64,000 nucleotides of DNA from Pseudobutyrivibrio xylanivorans (GCF_008935055.1 NZ_CP043028.1:261501-325500); one strand, 5' to 3'. Counted from the stretch's first letter, positions 13,802 through 22,979 are shown. The notes: generated by a model from the letters alone, not told the origin. Translations and numbers: made by a program.

Positions 13802-16800
13802 TTATACTGTCATTTTCTTTGATTCATCTTCATCATCTTTACGACGCTTAAAGAATGCAAACAATCCAATCAATGCTCCTAGAACTGGAATTGTTGTACC
13901 AAACCATTTCTTACCTTCATGTGCCATAGCACCTGACTTAGCAACTTCACCATCTCCTATTGAGGTAATGTTTGACTCTTCTGTTGTATCAACCCCCACA
14001 ACGCTAAGCGGAACCTGAACATCTTCAATCTGCTCAACATCCTGAGCCTGAGGTGCAACTATATTCTGAGTAGTCTGTGTTGCCTGAGTTGAAGCTGTTT
14101 CCTGTGCTTCAGCTTCTGGTGCTGCCACAAGATTTTCTGTAACAACTGCCTGCTCCTGTGTTGCCACTGCCTGAGTTGTAGACTGTGTAGAAGCTGCAGG
14201 TGATGCAGATGTTGCCTGCTGCACAGACTGAGTTGTTGTCTGTGTTGCTGTCTGAGCTGTTGTCAAATCTGCAACCTTCTCAAACTTTTTCTCAGGCTGT
14301 ACAACTGTTTCTCCAGCTGCAATTTCAGCCTTAACAGTTTCAATTACTGTTTCTGTAGCTTCTGCAGATGCCTGCTCAATAACTGGAGTTTCTGCTTCTT
14401 CAGGAGCTGTCCCTTCTATAACTGGAGCAACTACTGCTGGTGCAACCTCAGCAGAAGTCTCAATTATTGGGCTCTCAGTAATATCAGTAGTCTCTGATGC
14501 TTCAGTAGTTTCTGTTATTACAGGTGTTTCTGTCACTTCTGAAGTCTCAGTTGTAGTAGGTGTCTCTGTTGTCTCTGTAACCTCTGTAGCTACAGGTGTT
14601 TCTATCACTTCTGAAGTCTCAGTTGTAGTAGGTGTCTCTGTTGTCTCTGTAACCTCTGTAGCTACAGGTGTTTCTGTCACTTCTGAAGTCTCAGTTGTAG
14701 TAGGTGTCTCTGTTGTCTCTGTAACCTCTGTAGCTACAGGTGTTTCTGTCACTTCTGAAGTCTCAGTTGTAGTAGGTGTCTCTGTTGTCTCTGTAACCTC
14801 TGTAGCTACAGGTGTTTCTGTCACTTCTGAAATCTCAGTTGTAGCAGGTGTTTCTGTCACTTCTGAAATCTCAGTTGTAGCAGGTGTTTCTGTGGTTGTT
14901 GGAGCCTCTGTTGTTTCGGGTGTTTCTGGTGTCTCTGCAGCCTGCTGTGCAGCCATCAGGTCAGCTATAATCTGATTGAGTGACTCAATCTTTGCTGTTG
15001 TCTCTGTAATCTTGGCATCATAGCCACTGATATTTGCATCGATTGTTCCAATCTGAGCTGTCAGATTTGCAGACTTGGTATCAAGCTCCTGTATCTTTGT
15101 CTCATAATTTGAAATGCTCTCGTTAAGATTGTTAATCTTGGTCTGAAGTGTTGCAATCTGACTGTCAAGCCCAGCTATAGTGCTATTTGAAGAATCAATA
15201 GTGCCACTATAATTTGTAATCTTGGTCTGAAGTGTATTGATTGTAGTCTGAAGACCATCAATAGTATCTCCCAAATCACTAATCTGCTGTGTATAATCGG
15301 CAATATTTCCCTCAAGAGTCCCTATCTGAGCCTCATAACCAGCTATAGAATTGTTGAGGTTGGTAATCTGAGTATTGTAACCTGCAACAGTATCTGTCAG
15401 AGGATTAATCTGATCATCAAGCGCATTAATATTTCCCTGAATAGTATCCTTCTGACCATTTAATGTGCCAAGAGTTGTATCATAACCAGATATCTGAGTA
15501 CTAAGGTTGTTAATCTCGCCTGTCAAATCAGATATAGTCTGTGTAAGTGTAGCTATAGCTGTTTCAGCTGCTACACGATCATTTATTGTTGTACTGTACT
15601 GAGTTGATGTAAATATATCTGCACCTTTTTGTGAAGTGGTTGAATCACCAAAGCCTGTTCTGTTTCTATAATAATAGGTATCTCCATTTATAGTGGTGCT
15701 CTTAAATCCTTTTTTCAGTAAGGAATCATAGTATGCCTTATTCTCAGCAGTCTGCTTAACTACTACTGAAGTCTTGTCATCAAGTCCATCAACATGCTGG
15801 AATACAGGTGTTTTTGCCAGAACATTTACGCCACAAATATTATCTAAAATCCTATCTTCATTTCCATTTGCTTCTGTTTTAATGACTGAATTACCATCTG
15901 AATCGCATCCAACATAATCGAAGTATATTTCAGCACCTTCATTTGTTAACGCGTTTACATATCTTATTACCCAATGGCTGTTGAAATAGTCATTTTCATT
16001 CCAATATTTTGTATTCTCAAAAGTGATATCGTTCGCGTCTGCCAGAGTAAGTTCGCCTGTTAAAAGAAGTTCATACTTCATCATGGCAAATGCCAATGGT
16101 CTGCCATAATTCTTATATAAATTTCCAAGCTGAGCATTAGTAGGTTTCGTTCCAAGAGAAGCCTTTTGCTCTAAAAGTGCAGTCTTCATCCCATTAATAT
16201 CAGACTCAAGCTGCGCTAAACCTGCATGGTTATACCCTGCTTCTTCATAGGCTGTCTGGGCATTTGTAAGACTAGTCTCTGCGGTGGTCTTATCTGATTC
16301 TTTGCCAGTTTTTTCATCGACTAATTCCTGTCTCTCACTTGTTGCTGTATCAATCTGGCTTTGAACACCATTTAACTGAGTCTGTGCCTCAGACTTCTGT
16401 GACTCTAAACCATTAAGCTCTGTGTTAGCAGCTGTCAGTGCAGACTCTGCTGTTCCAAGGTTTGCCTCAGCAGTTGCCTTGTCACTCTGAACCTGTGAAA
16501 GCTCTGTCTCAGCCTCTGTCTTAGTCTGCTGTGCTGCAAGTTGTAAAACCTCTGCTGCATTTTTCTCAGACTGAGCCTCTGTCAGTGCAGACTCTGCCTG
16601 TGACTTGCCAGTTTCTGCTGCTGCAAGCTCTGCCTCTGCCACTGCCTTATCTGACTGCAGAGCAGCCAAATCAGACTCTGAATTTCCTTTTTCTGTCACA
16701 GCTTCATTCTTAGCTTCGACTGTCTCTGTTCTTTCCTCAATCACAGAGTTCTGCTCCAAGATAGCCTCTGCTCTGGCTTCTGCTGCATTCCCCTTCGCCT

Positions 16801-17086
16801 CTTCAGCTGCAAGCTTTTCTACTTCAGCATCTGCCTTTGCCTCGATGGCCTCATCTAAAGTATATTCCTGTGAAGCAGCCTGAGCCTCAGTTGTCTGAGC
16901 TACGCTTGCTTCCTGAGTTGTCTCCTGTGTAGTTTCCTGTGTGAGTTCCAAATCAATCTCGTCAGGAAGCTCCATGTTCTCATCATAAGCATAAGCCAAG
17001 CTGGCATCAGCAAGTGCTGATACACCGCCTATTGCTGCACCTGTAATTGCTGCACCCTTTAATAATCCATCAACTTTCTTTCCCAT
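13802..17086 (-). CDS. large coiled-coil surface protein with Thr/Glu repeats (unit A)
   Basis: A 1094-aa exported protein. The N-terminus has an Ala/Gly-rich hydrophobic segment (residues about 10-33, SLAYA). An Ala/Glu coiled coil follows (about 75-300), then a globular domain of about 170 residues with no recognised family (about 300-490). A second, Gln/Ile/Thr-rich coiled coil runs from about 500 to 720 and a VTETPVATEVTETTE-type repeat block from about 735 to 880. After more low-complexity sequence comes a C-terminal membrane helix (FGTTIPVLGALIGLFAFF) and KRRKDDEDE. No LPxTG or (S/N)PxTG motif is present. It lies 18 nt after the SipW-SrtB fusion gene, so it is the fusion's most likely partner or client. 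Probably a stalk-like protein; ligand unknown. Confidence 0.75.
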   Translation of the reverse strand: MGKKVDGLLKGAAITGAAIGGVSALADASLAYAYDENMELPDEIDLELTQETTQETTQEASVAQTTEAQAASQEYTLDEAIEAKADAEVEKLAAEEAKGNAAEARAEAILEQNSVIEERTETVEAKNEAVTEKGNSESDLAALQSDKAVAEAELAAAETGKSQAESALTEAQSEKNAAEVLQLAAQQTKTEAETELSQVQSDKATAEANLGTAESALTAANTELNGLESQKSEAQTQLNGVQSQIDTATSERQELVDEKTGKESDKTTAETSLTNAQTAYEEAGYNHAGLAQLESDINGMKTALLEQKASLGTKPTNAQLGNLYKNYGRPLAFAMMKYELLLTGELTLADANDITFENTKYWNENDYFNSHWVIRYVNALTNEGAEIYFDYVGCDSDGNSVIKTEANGNEDRILDNICGVNVLAKTPVFQHVDGLDDKTSVVVKQTAENKAYYDSLLKKGFKSTTINGDTYYYRNRTGFGDSTTSQKGADIFTSTQYSTTINDRVAAETAIATLTQTISDLTGEINNLSTQISGYDTTLGTLNGQKDTIQGNINALDDQINPLTDTVAGYNTQITNLNNSIAGYEAQIGTLEGNIADYTQQISDLGDTIDGLQTTINTLQTKITNYSGTIDSSNSTIAGLDSQIATLQTKINNLNESISNYETKIQELDTKSANLTAQIGTIDANISGYDAKITETTAKIESLNQIIADLMAAQQAAETPETPETTEAPTTTETPATTEISEVTETPATTEISEVTETPVATEVTETTETPTTTETSEVTETPVATEVTETTETPTTTETSEVTETPVATEVTETTETPTTTETSEVIETPVATEVTETTETPTTTETSEVTETPVITETTEASETTDITESPIIETSAEVAPAVVAPVIEGTAPEEAETPVIEQASAEATETVIETVKAEIAAGETVVQPEKKFEKVADLTTAQTATQTTTQSVQQATSASPAASTQSTTQAVATQEQAVVTENLVAAPEAEAQETASTQATQTTQNIVAPQAQDVEQIEDVQVPLSVVGVDTTEESNITSIGDGEVAKSGAMAHEGKKWFGTTIPVLGALIGLFAFFKRRKDDEDESKKMTV
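14511..14834 (-). repeat. 72-bp tandem repeats, about 4 copies
   Basis: A 72-bp unit coding for 24 residues of Val/Thr/Glu/Pro (VTETPVATEVTETTE..) repeats four times, starting at 14547, 14619, 14691 and 14763, nearly identical at DNA level. Shorter 36-bp versions follow to about 14890. The near identity suggests recent expansion and length variation. Confidence 0.85.
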
Positions 17087-17104
17087 AGCTCGTCTCCTCT
17101 TAAC

Positions 17105-18352
17105 TTACAATCCCTGTGTATCACACAATACTCCGTGCACTGTAAATCTCATTTCTGATGCCGAACAGGTCGACAGTGTAACAACCTGATCAGTTTCTGA
17201 AATCTGCGATGTCCTTTCGCTCTTTACATAGGAATGGGACACCAGCTGATTAATGTAATCCTTATATTCATCATCCGGATAGAATGGCACTGTGTAAACC
17301 CACGAACCTGGCTCAGTGTCAAAATATGAAAAGATTTCATATCTTCGCTTTCCATCCGATGTAATTATCTGGAAATATTTATGTTCCTCATAATAATCGT
17401 CATCTGACTTGTAATACTTTAGCTTTCCAAACATAGAAAGATTTCTCATATTATGTCCATAAATGATGTTGTGGCTGTCAGACCAGTCCGAATAATTGAA
17501 CCCTTCCAGGAAAATGCTGCCAGCTTTGGCATATTCATTATCTATGGTTCTTCTAAGGTACTTTTCGTCATCCCCTGAAAACATAATTGGATAACTGATA
17601 TCAGTGCCTTCCACATATAACCAACCAATGACCTGCGGATTAATCTTTTGAAGTGATGCAATATCAACATCAAGTTCATCGTACCACTGCCCCTCTGCTT
17701 CAGCTGCTGCAACCGTAGTGTAATTAGCCTGTAGATTTTCATATATCTTCTCTGATTTCTGATAACCAGAATATATATAGATAATTCCTCCAATTGAACT
17801 AAAAACTATTAAAAGTCCAAGCGCCAGAATAATCTTTGGATCAATTCCATGTCTTTTTACCGCTCTATTCTCTGAATGCTTTCCTTCTATATTATTATCA
17901 CCTAAGTTTGATAAAAGAAGTCCCACCAAAAGAAGTAATGCTGCACCAATCTTTCCTAATGTTTCTGCGAGGATAGCTGCCACATAACCAAGTACCGGAA
18001 TATGGAAAATCACTTTTCCTATTACATTTGTGTAAGCCACCGGCATGAAGTCCGCGCTTCCATTTGCATCGCCCTTTGTAGTGAAAAGTAGCTGTTCCTT
18101 ATCTATCTCAACTATTCTGTGGGTCACCACACTGGCTCCAGCTTCGTATGCTATTACATCTTTCTCAGATAATTCATTGAAATCTGCTGGTTTTACGTAT
18201 ACAAGTGATCCAACTGAAATTGCCGGTTCCATTGAGCCCGAAATAACATTAAATTCTGAGAATCCCAAAAGCTTCGGTACTGCAAGTGGAATGCAAGCTA
18301 TGATAATCAGTGCAATTATTAAGTTTCCTAAAGGCTTAAGCATCTTTTTCAT
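17105..18352 (-). CDS. fusion of SipW-type signal peptidase I and class B sortase
   Basis: A 415-aa membrane protein joining two processing enzymes. Residues 1-155 are an S26B (SipW/ER-type) signal peptidase: N-terminal helix, SGSMEP with catalytic Ser40, VVTHRI with His78 in place of the usual Lys, KGDANGSAD (93-101), and a second membrane segment (about 118-150). Residues 175-195 form a third helix. Residues about 197-412 are a class B sortase: GWLYVEGTDISYPIM (243-257), YGHNM with His300, STCS with Cys396, and Arg402 in RFTVHGV. All catalytic residues of both enzymes are present. It is first gene of unit A behind a TGCCA box. Likely clients are the TasA-like and (S/N)PxTG proteins of units B-D. 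The ribosome binding site is weak. Confidence 0.92.
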   Translation of the reverse strand: MKKMLKPLGNLIIALIIIACIPLAVPKLLGFSEFNVISGSMEPAISVGSLVYVKPADFNELSEKDVIAYEAGASVVTHRIVEIDKEQLLFTTKGDANGSADFMPVAYTNVIGKVIFHIPVLGYVAAILAETLGKIGAALLLLVGLLLSNLGDNNIEGKHSENRAVKRHGIDPKIILALGLLIVFSSIGGIIYIYSGYQKSEKIYENLQANYTTVAAAEAEGQWYDELDVDIASLQKINPQVIGWLYVEGTDISYPIMFSGDDEKYLRRTIDNEYAKAGSIFLEGFNYSDWSDSHNIIYGHNMRNLSMFGKLKYYKSDDDYYEEHKYFQIITSDGKRRYEIFSYFDTEPGSWVYTVPFYPDDEYKDYINQLVSHSYVKSERTSQISETDQVVTLSTCSASEMRFTVHGVLCDTQGL

Positions 18353-18474
18353 GCTATAATTTTACCACATTAAGCAATATTTTGGAGTCAAAGTGTACAA
18401 ATAGTATGATTTCTTAAAATTATTTCCTCTTCTAACCTAAAAATTATCATGCAATTTATGAAAAGTCTGTGAAC

Positions 18475-18499
18475 TGGCAAATTCTTCCATCATTTGTCA
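18475..18499 (-). promoter_or_regulatory. TGCCA-N15-TGCCA box, unit A
   Basis: Minus strand TGACA then TGCCA with exactly 20 nt start to start, about 125-145 nt upstream of the SipW-SrtB start. The 17 nt after the proximal box (GTTCACAGACTT.TCA) are the same as in unit B. Confidence 0.65.
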
Positions 18500-18520
18500 A
18501 AAACTTCTTAAAAACGACAT

Positions 18521-18563
18521 AAAACTACCCTGCAGGCTTTCTCATTAACCTGCAAGGTAGTTT
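18521..18563 (-). terminator. unit B terminator
   Basis: On the minus strand CTACC.TGCAGG / CCTGCA.GGTAG is followed by TTTT. It lies 31 nt past the stop of the last unit B gene and just before the unit A control region. The A-tract on the other side makes it nearly symmetric. Confidence 0.75.
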
Positions 18564-18593
18564 CCTGTTATTTCTATAAAATATTATTAAGAA

Positions 18594-19625
18594 TTAACTG
18601 TCTTTCTTGTTGTCATCCTTATCCATTGTATATATTCCAGCCAGTGCAATTGTCAGAATAACAATTCCCATAAGAGCTATTATTATAAAGTATGAAACGT
18701 ATCGATGTTTGTCATCAATATCTACTATTGCTTCTGGAACATCTTCGTCAGGAATTGTAAGCTCTTGTCTTCCACTAAGTGGAACCTCTGGCTCAGTAAT
18801 CTCTGTTGCATCACCTTCATCATCTACAGCTTCATCATCTACAGCTTCACCAGTCTGAGCTACCGCTGCTTCCGAATCGGCATCACCTGCCTGAACTCTA
18901 TTATTATTAACTGGAAGATTTTCAACGGTCTGTCTTGGGATCACCTGATAGATAGGCTCCGCAGCACCCTGAACTGTACTATAGTTAACTGTCTCAGAAT
19001 TTCTATAAACAGTTTTTCCAACATTCTTAGTATAGATAAAATCTACAACCTGATTAGCAACCAACGCTTTGATGTGAATGTTATCAGTATTTGAAACATA
19101 GCCATCGATATATCTGTGAGGAACATAAACCTCTTCACCTTCAGCACCGTAATAGGTTGCGTCATCTAAAAGTCTGTTTCCTGACTCATCTATGAATCGA
19201 ACTGTGTAAGGAACAACTTCTCCAACACCATAGGCGATTACATAAGTCTCATCCTGAGTAACTGTAAATGCTGAGCTTGAAACAGTGTCATTGCTTCCGC
19301 TTCTTCTCATTCCCTTTACATAATACTTGGAATAATAAACTTCATTTCCCGCCTCATCTTCTGTAGTAACAGGAGAAATCTCAACCTTTACCTTTGGATC
19401 AAAGATAAATTCATCACCGTAATTCAGTCCGCCAACTGTGATGCAATCTGAATCTGTACCGACGAATTTGGCACCTTCCTCACCTGTTCCTCCGAGGATA
19501 ATTTTGATTGTGTAGGTATAAGGCTGGCTCTCTGCAGCCTTTGCAGCCATAGGAAAAGTAGCCGCTAAACCAAGCACTAAAGTCATCGATAATATTAAGC
19601 CAGTAATCTTATTTATCCTCTTCAT
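18594..19625 (-). CDS. MucBP-like membrane-anchored surface protein (unit B, module part 5)
   Basis: A 343-aa protein: signal peptide (1-30), an extracellular domain, a MucBP-like repeat (VRFIDESGNRLLDDATYYGAEGE.., about 143-190), an acidic linker with VPLSG, and a C-terminal membrane helix (about 310-332). No LPxTG, so anchoring is by the membrane helix. Paralogues occupy the same place in unit C (28609-29742) and unit D (40095-41258). It follows the (S/N)PxTG gene by one base in all three units, so it is translationally coupled. Possibly a base or adhesin subunit of the fibre; mucin binding is only a family association. Confidence 0.75.
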   Translation of the reverse strand: MKRINKITGLILSMTLVLGLAATFPMAAKAAESQPYTYTIKIILGGTGEEGAKFVGTDSDCITVGGLNYGDEFIFDPKVKVEISPVTTEDEAGNEVYYSKYYVKGMRRSGSNDTVSSSAFTVTQDETYVIAYGVGEVVPYTVRFIDESGNRLLDDATYYGAEGEEVYVPHRYIDGYVSNTDNIHIKALVANQVVDFIYTKNVGKTVYRNSETVNYSTVQGAAEPIYQVIPRQTVENLPVNNNRVQAGDADSEAAVAQTGEAVDDEAVDDEGDATEITEPEVPLSGRQELTIPDEDVPEAIVDIDDKHRYVSYFIIIALMGIVILTIALAGIYTMDKDDNKKDS

Positions 19626-19626
19626 A

Positions 19627-20454
19627 TCAGGCTACCTCCTTCCTACCTTTCTTTGAAATAATGAAATACCATCCTATTAGAACCATTCCGACTAATAATC
19701 CAGCTGTGCATCCAACAAGTGGAACAATTGAATCACCTGTCTGTGGGCTTCCACCTGCCAGTGGTGTCGTCGGCTCGTCGATTGCAATTACCTGCTGTCC
19801 ACCAGGTATTGTATAAACTTCATTTCTTGTAACTGTATTGTTTATCACCTTATCCTGAGGTTGCTCTGCTTTTTCAACACCAAACTTCACATCCAGTGTT
19901 GCCAGCTTGTACATGTAAGCATTATCCTGAGAGTTTCCATCAAGATTAATCTGAATTGTTACTGTACCAGCGCCACCATTATTCAGCGTTCCAAGTGGGA
20001 AGAAGGCTTCCTTACCCTCTGCCAGATTACTTTTCACCTGATTAAGACCTTTTACAGTACTTTCACCACCTAAAACATCACTGTCAAAGATGATTGTTTC
20101 CTTTCCATCTACTGTATAGGAAACTTTATAAGAATATGCGCCGCCAGTGGCTGAACTTGCAGAACCATCTGCACTCTTATCCTCCAGTGAATTAATGATA
20201 TCTGTTGAAAGATAAAAGTTTGTAGCATCTGCTGATGTGTTTTTGTATCCAACTGAGTATGTAATCACATCACCAGGCATTACATCTGTAATTGTATTTT
20301 TACTAACATCGTAGGTGGACTCCAACTTGCTGCCATTATAGGTCACGTCCCAGCTTGCACTTTGTGTCTTGGCCTCTGCCGAAATCATTGTGGATGTAAG
20401 TCCTGCTACTGTCAGTGCCAGAGCAAGGACTAAATTTAATATTTTATTTTTCAT
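19627..20454 (-). CDS. SPQTG-anchored surface protein (unit B, module part 4)
   Basis: A 275-aa exported protein: signal peptide (1-28), a beta-rich body (MPGDVITYSVGYKN, VTIQINLDGNSQDNAYM) resembling SipW-associated or gram-positive surface beta-sandwich domains, then PTTPLAGGSPQTGD, a membrane helix and KKGRKEVA. SPQTG fits the (S/N)PxTG motif recognised by class B sortases such as C. difficile SrtB, not the LPxTG of the pilins. Paralogues: 29744-30556 (NPKTG) and 41260-42126 (NPQTG). Likely client of the SipW-SrtB fusion. Confidence 0.8.
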   Translation of the reverse strand: MKNKILNLVLALALTVAGLTSTMISAEAKTQSASWDVTYNGSKLESTYDVSKNTITDVMPGDVITYSVGYKNTSADATNFYLSTDIINSLEDKSADGSASSATGGAYSYKVSYTVDGKETIIFDSDVLGGESTVKGLNQVKSNLAEGKEAFFPLGTLNNGGAGTVTIQINLDGNSQDNAYMYKLATLDVKFGVEKAEQPQDKVINNTVTRNEVYTIPGGQQVIAIDEPTTPLAGGSPQTGDSIVPLVGCTAGLLVGMVLIGWYFIISKKGRKEVA

Positions 20455-20469
20455 CGCTTGCCCCTTCTC

Positions 20470-21201
20470 CTACTCTGTAGGCTTTCCATCAATAGTAATA
20501 ATGTTTCCATCATCCGCTGCTGAGCAGGTTGCCTTAACACCCCAGGCTGCATAGATTGCATCCTCTGAGTTATGGGTCTGAACTGCGTCAGCTGTAAGCT
20601 GAATGTATACCGATTCTCCATTGTAAGTGTATTCATTTACGATGGATGCTTCGGTTTCAGTAGTTGTAACAAATGATGTTACGGAATTGTCTACTGTAAT
20701 TCCTTCCAGGAACTGTGCCTCATTACCACAGGCCAGAGGTGAAGTCATGTAGTAAACTGCTCTTTCAGGAGTTGATTCTGAATCATTCAAATACCAGCCA
20801 TCAGCAATGTCCAATTTTATAAGTGAAGGATCAAGGTTTGTATTCTTCCCGTTTTCATCACTCCAGCTTTTTCTAACAACCACTCTCACATATTCACTAT
20901 AGCCAGTGTCTGCATTGGAGTTATTCACTACCTTCACATCTTCCTCATATCGTTTTCCGATTTTGAAGGAATCGTCCTTCTGAATCTCTGGAAACTGAAG
21001 ACCTTGTGTATCACTCAACGAAACATATTCACCATCTACATTTTCCATCAAATTCACTGAAAAGATTGCTGTTGAAAAATTCACTCTCTCAGCTGCAGTC
21101 TGATAAACCATTGCGGCCCGTGTAGCTGTGGCTGTGCTTGTACCAATCACCAGAATTCCAAGTGCCAAGAGTAACACAGGACTTTTATATAATTTTCTCA
21201 T
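20470..21201 (-). CDS. SipW-type-signal surface protein (unit B, module part 3)
   Basis: A 243-aa exported protein with an N-terminal hydrophobic segment ending ATRAAMVY, followed by a beta-rich body. Conserved blocks across its paralogues at 30581-31300 and 42141-42893 are SYSEYVRVVVRKSW-like, DPSLIKLD, DAVQTHN and AAWGVKA. The N-terminal style (helix, then Ala-rich cut site, then FSTAIFSVNL-like strand) matches TasA/CalY-type proteins processed by SipW peptidases. Probably a fibre subunit or fibre-associated protein. No sorting signal or C-terminal helix. Confidence 0.7.
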   Translation of the reverse strand: MRKLYKSPVLLLALGILVIGTSTATATRAAMVYQTAAERVNFSTAIFSVNLMENVDGEYVSLSDTQGLQFPEIQKDDSFKIGKRYEEDVKVVNNSNADTGYSEYVRVVVRKSWSDENGKNTNLDPSLIKLDIADGWYLNDSESTPERAVYYMTSPLACGNEAQFLEGITVDNSVTSFVTTTETEASIVNEYTYNGESVYIQLTADAVQTHNSEDAIYAAWGVKATCSAADDGNIITIDGKPTE

Positions 21202-21213
21202 ACCTGCTCCTCC

Positions 21214-21744
21214 TTACTGTGCTGGTGTTGTATCTGATTCCTGAACTTCTGTGGCAGGTGCTTCCTGCTGTGTCCTTGAGATCTTTGCATTCCAATCAGC
21301 TGATGGATTTCCCGCTTCGTCATATAAAACCTTGGTTGCTTCCTGAACAATTACTACGTTGAAATCATAATCCGAATTACTTGTGATATGAATCTTCAAC
21401 TCTGTTTCAGTAGCCTCGCCTGGTGAAACCGGTTTGCTGTAGTAATAGAAATCTCCATCTCCTTTACTCCAGCCTTCAGCCAACTGTGGTGTCAATGTGC
21501 AGGTCTCTGGAGCAATCGCCTTCGCTCTGACGAAAATGTCATAATCTCCGGTATTCTTAATGGTAATGCTCTTCGTCATTCCCTCAACCTTTTCATCGAT
21601 TCCAGGTTTGCCATCACCAATCTTCAGATCGAATTTTCCAGAAGTCTCTACGGTGTCTGTGAAGTAAGCTATGGCTGGCCTTACTGCTGAGATGCTAAGG
21701 ACTATTGCGGCTGCAGCAACTAAACTTAATCCAATTCTTTTCAT
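21214..21744 (-). CDS. TasA/CalY-like fibre protein (unit B, module part 2)
   Basis: A 176-aa exported protein. The start is RIGLSLVAAAAIVLSISAVRPAIAYFTDT: a hydrophobic helix ending AIAYFTD, the hallmark of SipW-dependent substrates (TasA, TapA, camelysin). The body has the matching beta-sandwich pattern: KSITIKNTGDYDIFVRAKA (about 63-81), a GDFYYYSKPV strand, NVVIVQEATKVLYDEAG. The tail is Pro/Glu/Thr-rich. Paralogues: 31300-31878 and 42893-43387. Likely subunit of an extracellular fibre matured by the signal-peptidase half of the SipW-SrtB fusion. Confidence 0.78.
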   Translation of the reverse strand: MKRIGLSLVAAAAIVLSISAVRPAIAYFTDTVETSGKFDLKIGDGKPGIDEKVEGMTKSITIKNTGDYDIFVRAKAIAPETCTLTPQLAEGWSKGDGDFYYYSKPVSPGEATETELKIHITSNSDYDFNVVIVQEATKVLYDEAGNPSADWNAKISRTQQEAPATEVQESDTTPAQ

Positions 21745-21763
21745 ACTTAGTTACCTCACTCTC

Positions 21764-22813
21764 TCACTGTGGAATTCTGTTGAACTGCTCAACCTTGTTT
21801 CCATCCTTATCTATCCAAAAGATTGTTCCATCATCCACTACGAAGTTATTCTCTGCTGCGATTCCGCCAATTATCAGCTTATCGTTGTATTTATTTTCGA
21901 ATTCTACAACCTGTGGTTCATCAGCAGATATGATTGCTGTTTTGGTATCGCCACCAACTGTATCGTAGCTTGAACCTGTGTAGGTTTCTGTTACTGTAAC
22001 CTGTGCCTGAGCTGGAAGCTTATCAATTGTTCTTGATCTTGTGCCAGCTGCTGTAAAATCGATGGTATATACATTACTGAAAACAGTCTCATCATCTATC
22101 TTTGCTGTTACTGTATATACGAAGCTCTGTCCCTGAAGTGATGCATTGAAATTATCTAACGTCTTTTTGATTTCAAGACTTCCGTATCTTTCATATGCCT
22201 GAGACTTTAGATTAAATACTGATGTATAATCCCATGCATCTGATTGACCTCTGCCAAACTTGATATAGTCACTTGTTGGTGCACATATAATATATGGTGT
22301 GAACTTGTAGCTATATCTTTCATCCATAGCTTCTCTTGGAATGTAAAGATATATGCCTGCGCCATTTTCAATGTTCTGGCTCACTGATGATTGCTGGTTG
22401 CTCCGATCTAAAGTCATGACCATATCTGGCTCAAGGTCAGTTGCCTTTGTCACTGCCTTTTCAACTATGCTTGTCTTGACCTGCTCAACTGATACCTCTA
22501 CGTCAGAATTATCAATGAGATTATTAAGAATAGTTAAATCAATTCCGGCATCAGCAAATCTTCCATCCAAGCTTGGCTTTCCCACTTCACTTAAGGTTGC
22601 CAGTTTGTATATTTCGATTTCTACTTTACCGGCATATTCGGAAGCGAAAACTGAACCATCCTTCAAATCAACAAGTGCTGTAAGAGTTACCGTCCTGTCA
22701 GTTTCCACTCTAGGAGCTGCCATCAGCTGGTGGGCTGTAAGTATGCTTGCAACCATGGCTGCTGCTAAAAATATTCCAACTATTTTCTTTTTCCAAAAAT
22801 GCTTTTTATTCAC
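21764..22813 (-). CDS. isopeptide-domain-like surface protein (unit B, module part 1)
   Basis: A 349-aa exported protein: signal peptide (about 1-33), a first domain (about 40-210) with VEIEIYKLATLS and GAGIYLYIPREAM strands, and a second Cna-B/DUF7601-like domain (about 212-325; YGSLEIKKTLDNF..FVYTVTAKIDD..VTVTETYTGSSY..VVEFENKYN). The K..E pattern in that domain is what self-made isopeptide bonds use. No sorting signal. Paralogues: 31894-32901 and the C-terminal part of the 921-aa protein of unit D. It heads the five-part module and may link the fibre to the wall or pilus. Confidence 0.7.
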   Translation of the reverse strand: MNKKHFWKKKIVGIFLAAAMVASILTAHQLMAAPRVETDRTVTLTALVDLKDGSVFASEYAGKVEIEIYKLATLSEVGKPSLDGRFADAGIDLTILNNLIDNSDVEVSVEQVKTSIVEKAVTKATDLEPDMVMTLDRSNQQSSVSQNIENGAGIYLYIPREAMDERYSYKFTPYIICAPTSDYIKFGRGQSDAWDYTSVFNLKSQAYERYGSLEIKKTLDNFNASLQGQSFVYTVTAKIDDETVFSNVYTIDFTAAGTRSRTIDKLPAQAQVTVTETYTGSSYDTVGGDTKTAIISADEPQVVEFENKYNDKLIIGGIAAENNFVVDDGTIFWIDKDGNKVEQFNRIPQ

Positions 22814-22921
22814 TGGCGACTCCCTTCCAAGCCACTAGGCCTTTGACTCATTAATCGCTCTGTCTTCATCGTCCAAAGGACTACACTTGTTAAAATGCAT
22901 TCCTTTCAGCTATGAAGTTTT

Positions 22922-22955
22922 AAGGGATTTCCTCCCCGGTGCTTATTGCACCGGG
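22922..22955. other. strong stem-loop after the unit B shaft pilin
   Basis: CCCCGGTGC / GCACCGGGG with a 5-nt loop, extended by AAGGG / CCCTT arms, lies 24 nt past the pilin stop. The T-run is on the plus-strand side, so as a minus-strand terminator it is weak. It more likely attenuates or stabilises, giving more pilin mRNA than downstream module mRNA. Confidence 0.65.
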
Positions 22956-22979
22956 GGATTCCCTTTTATTTAATTTTGC

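Noticed and set aside
14511..14890. Regularly spaced repeats that could suggest a CRISPR array.
   Set aside because: The 72-bp units have no unique spacers, lie inside a coding frame and encode Thr/Glu repeats.
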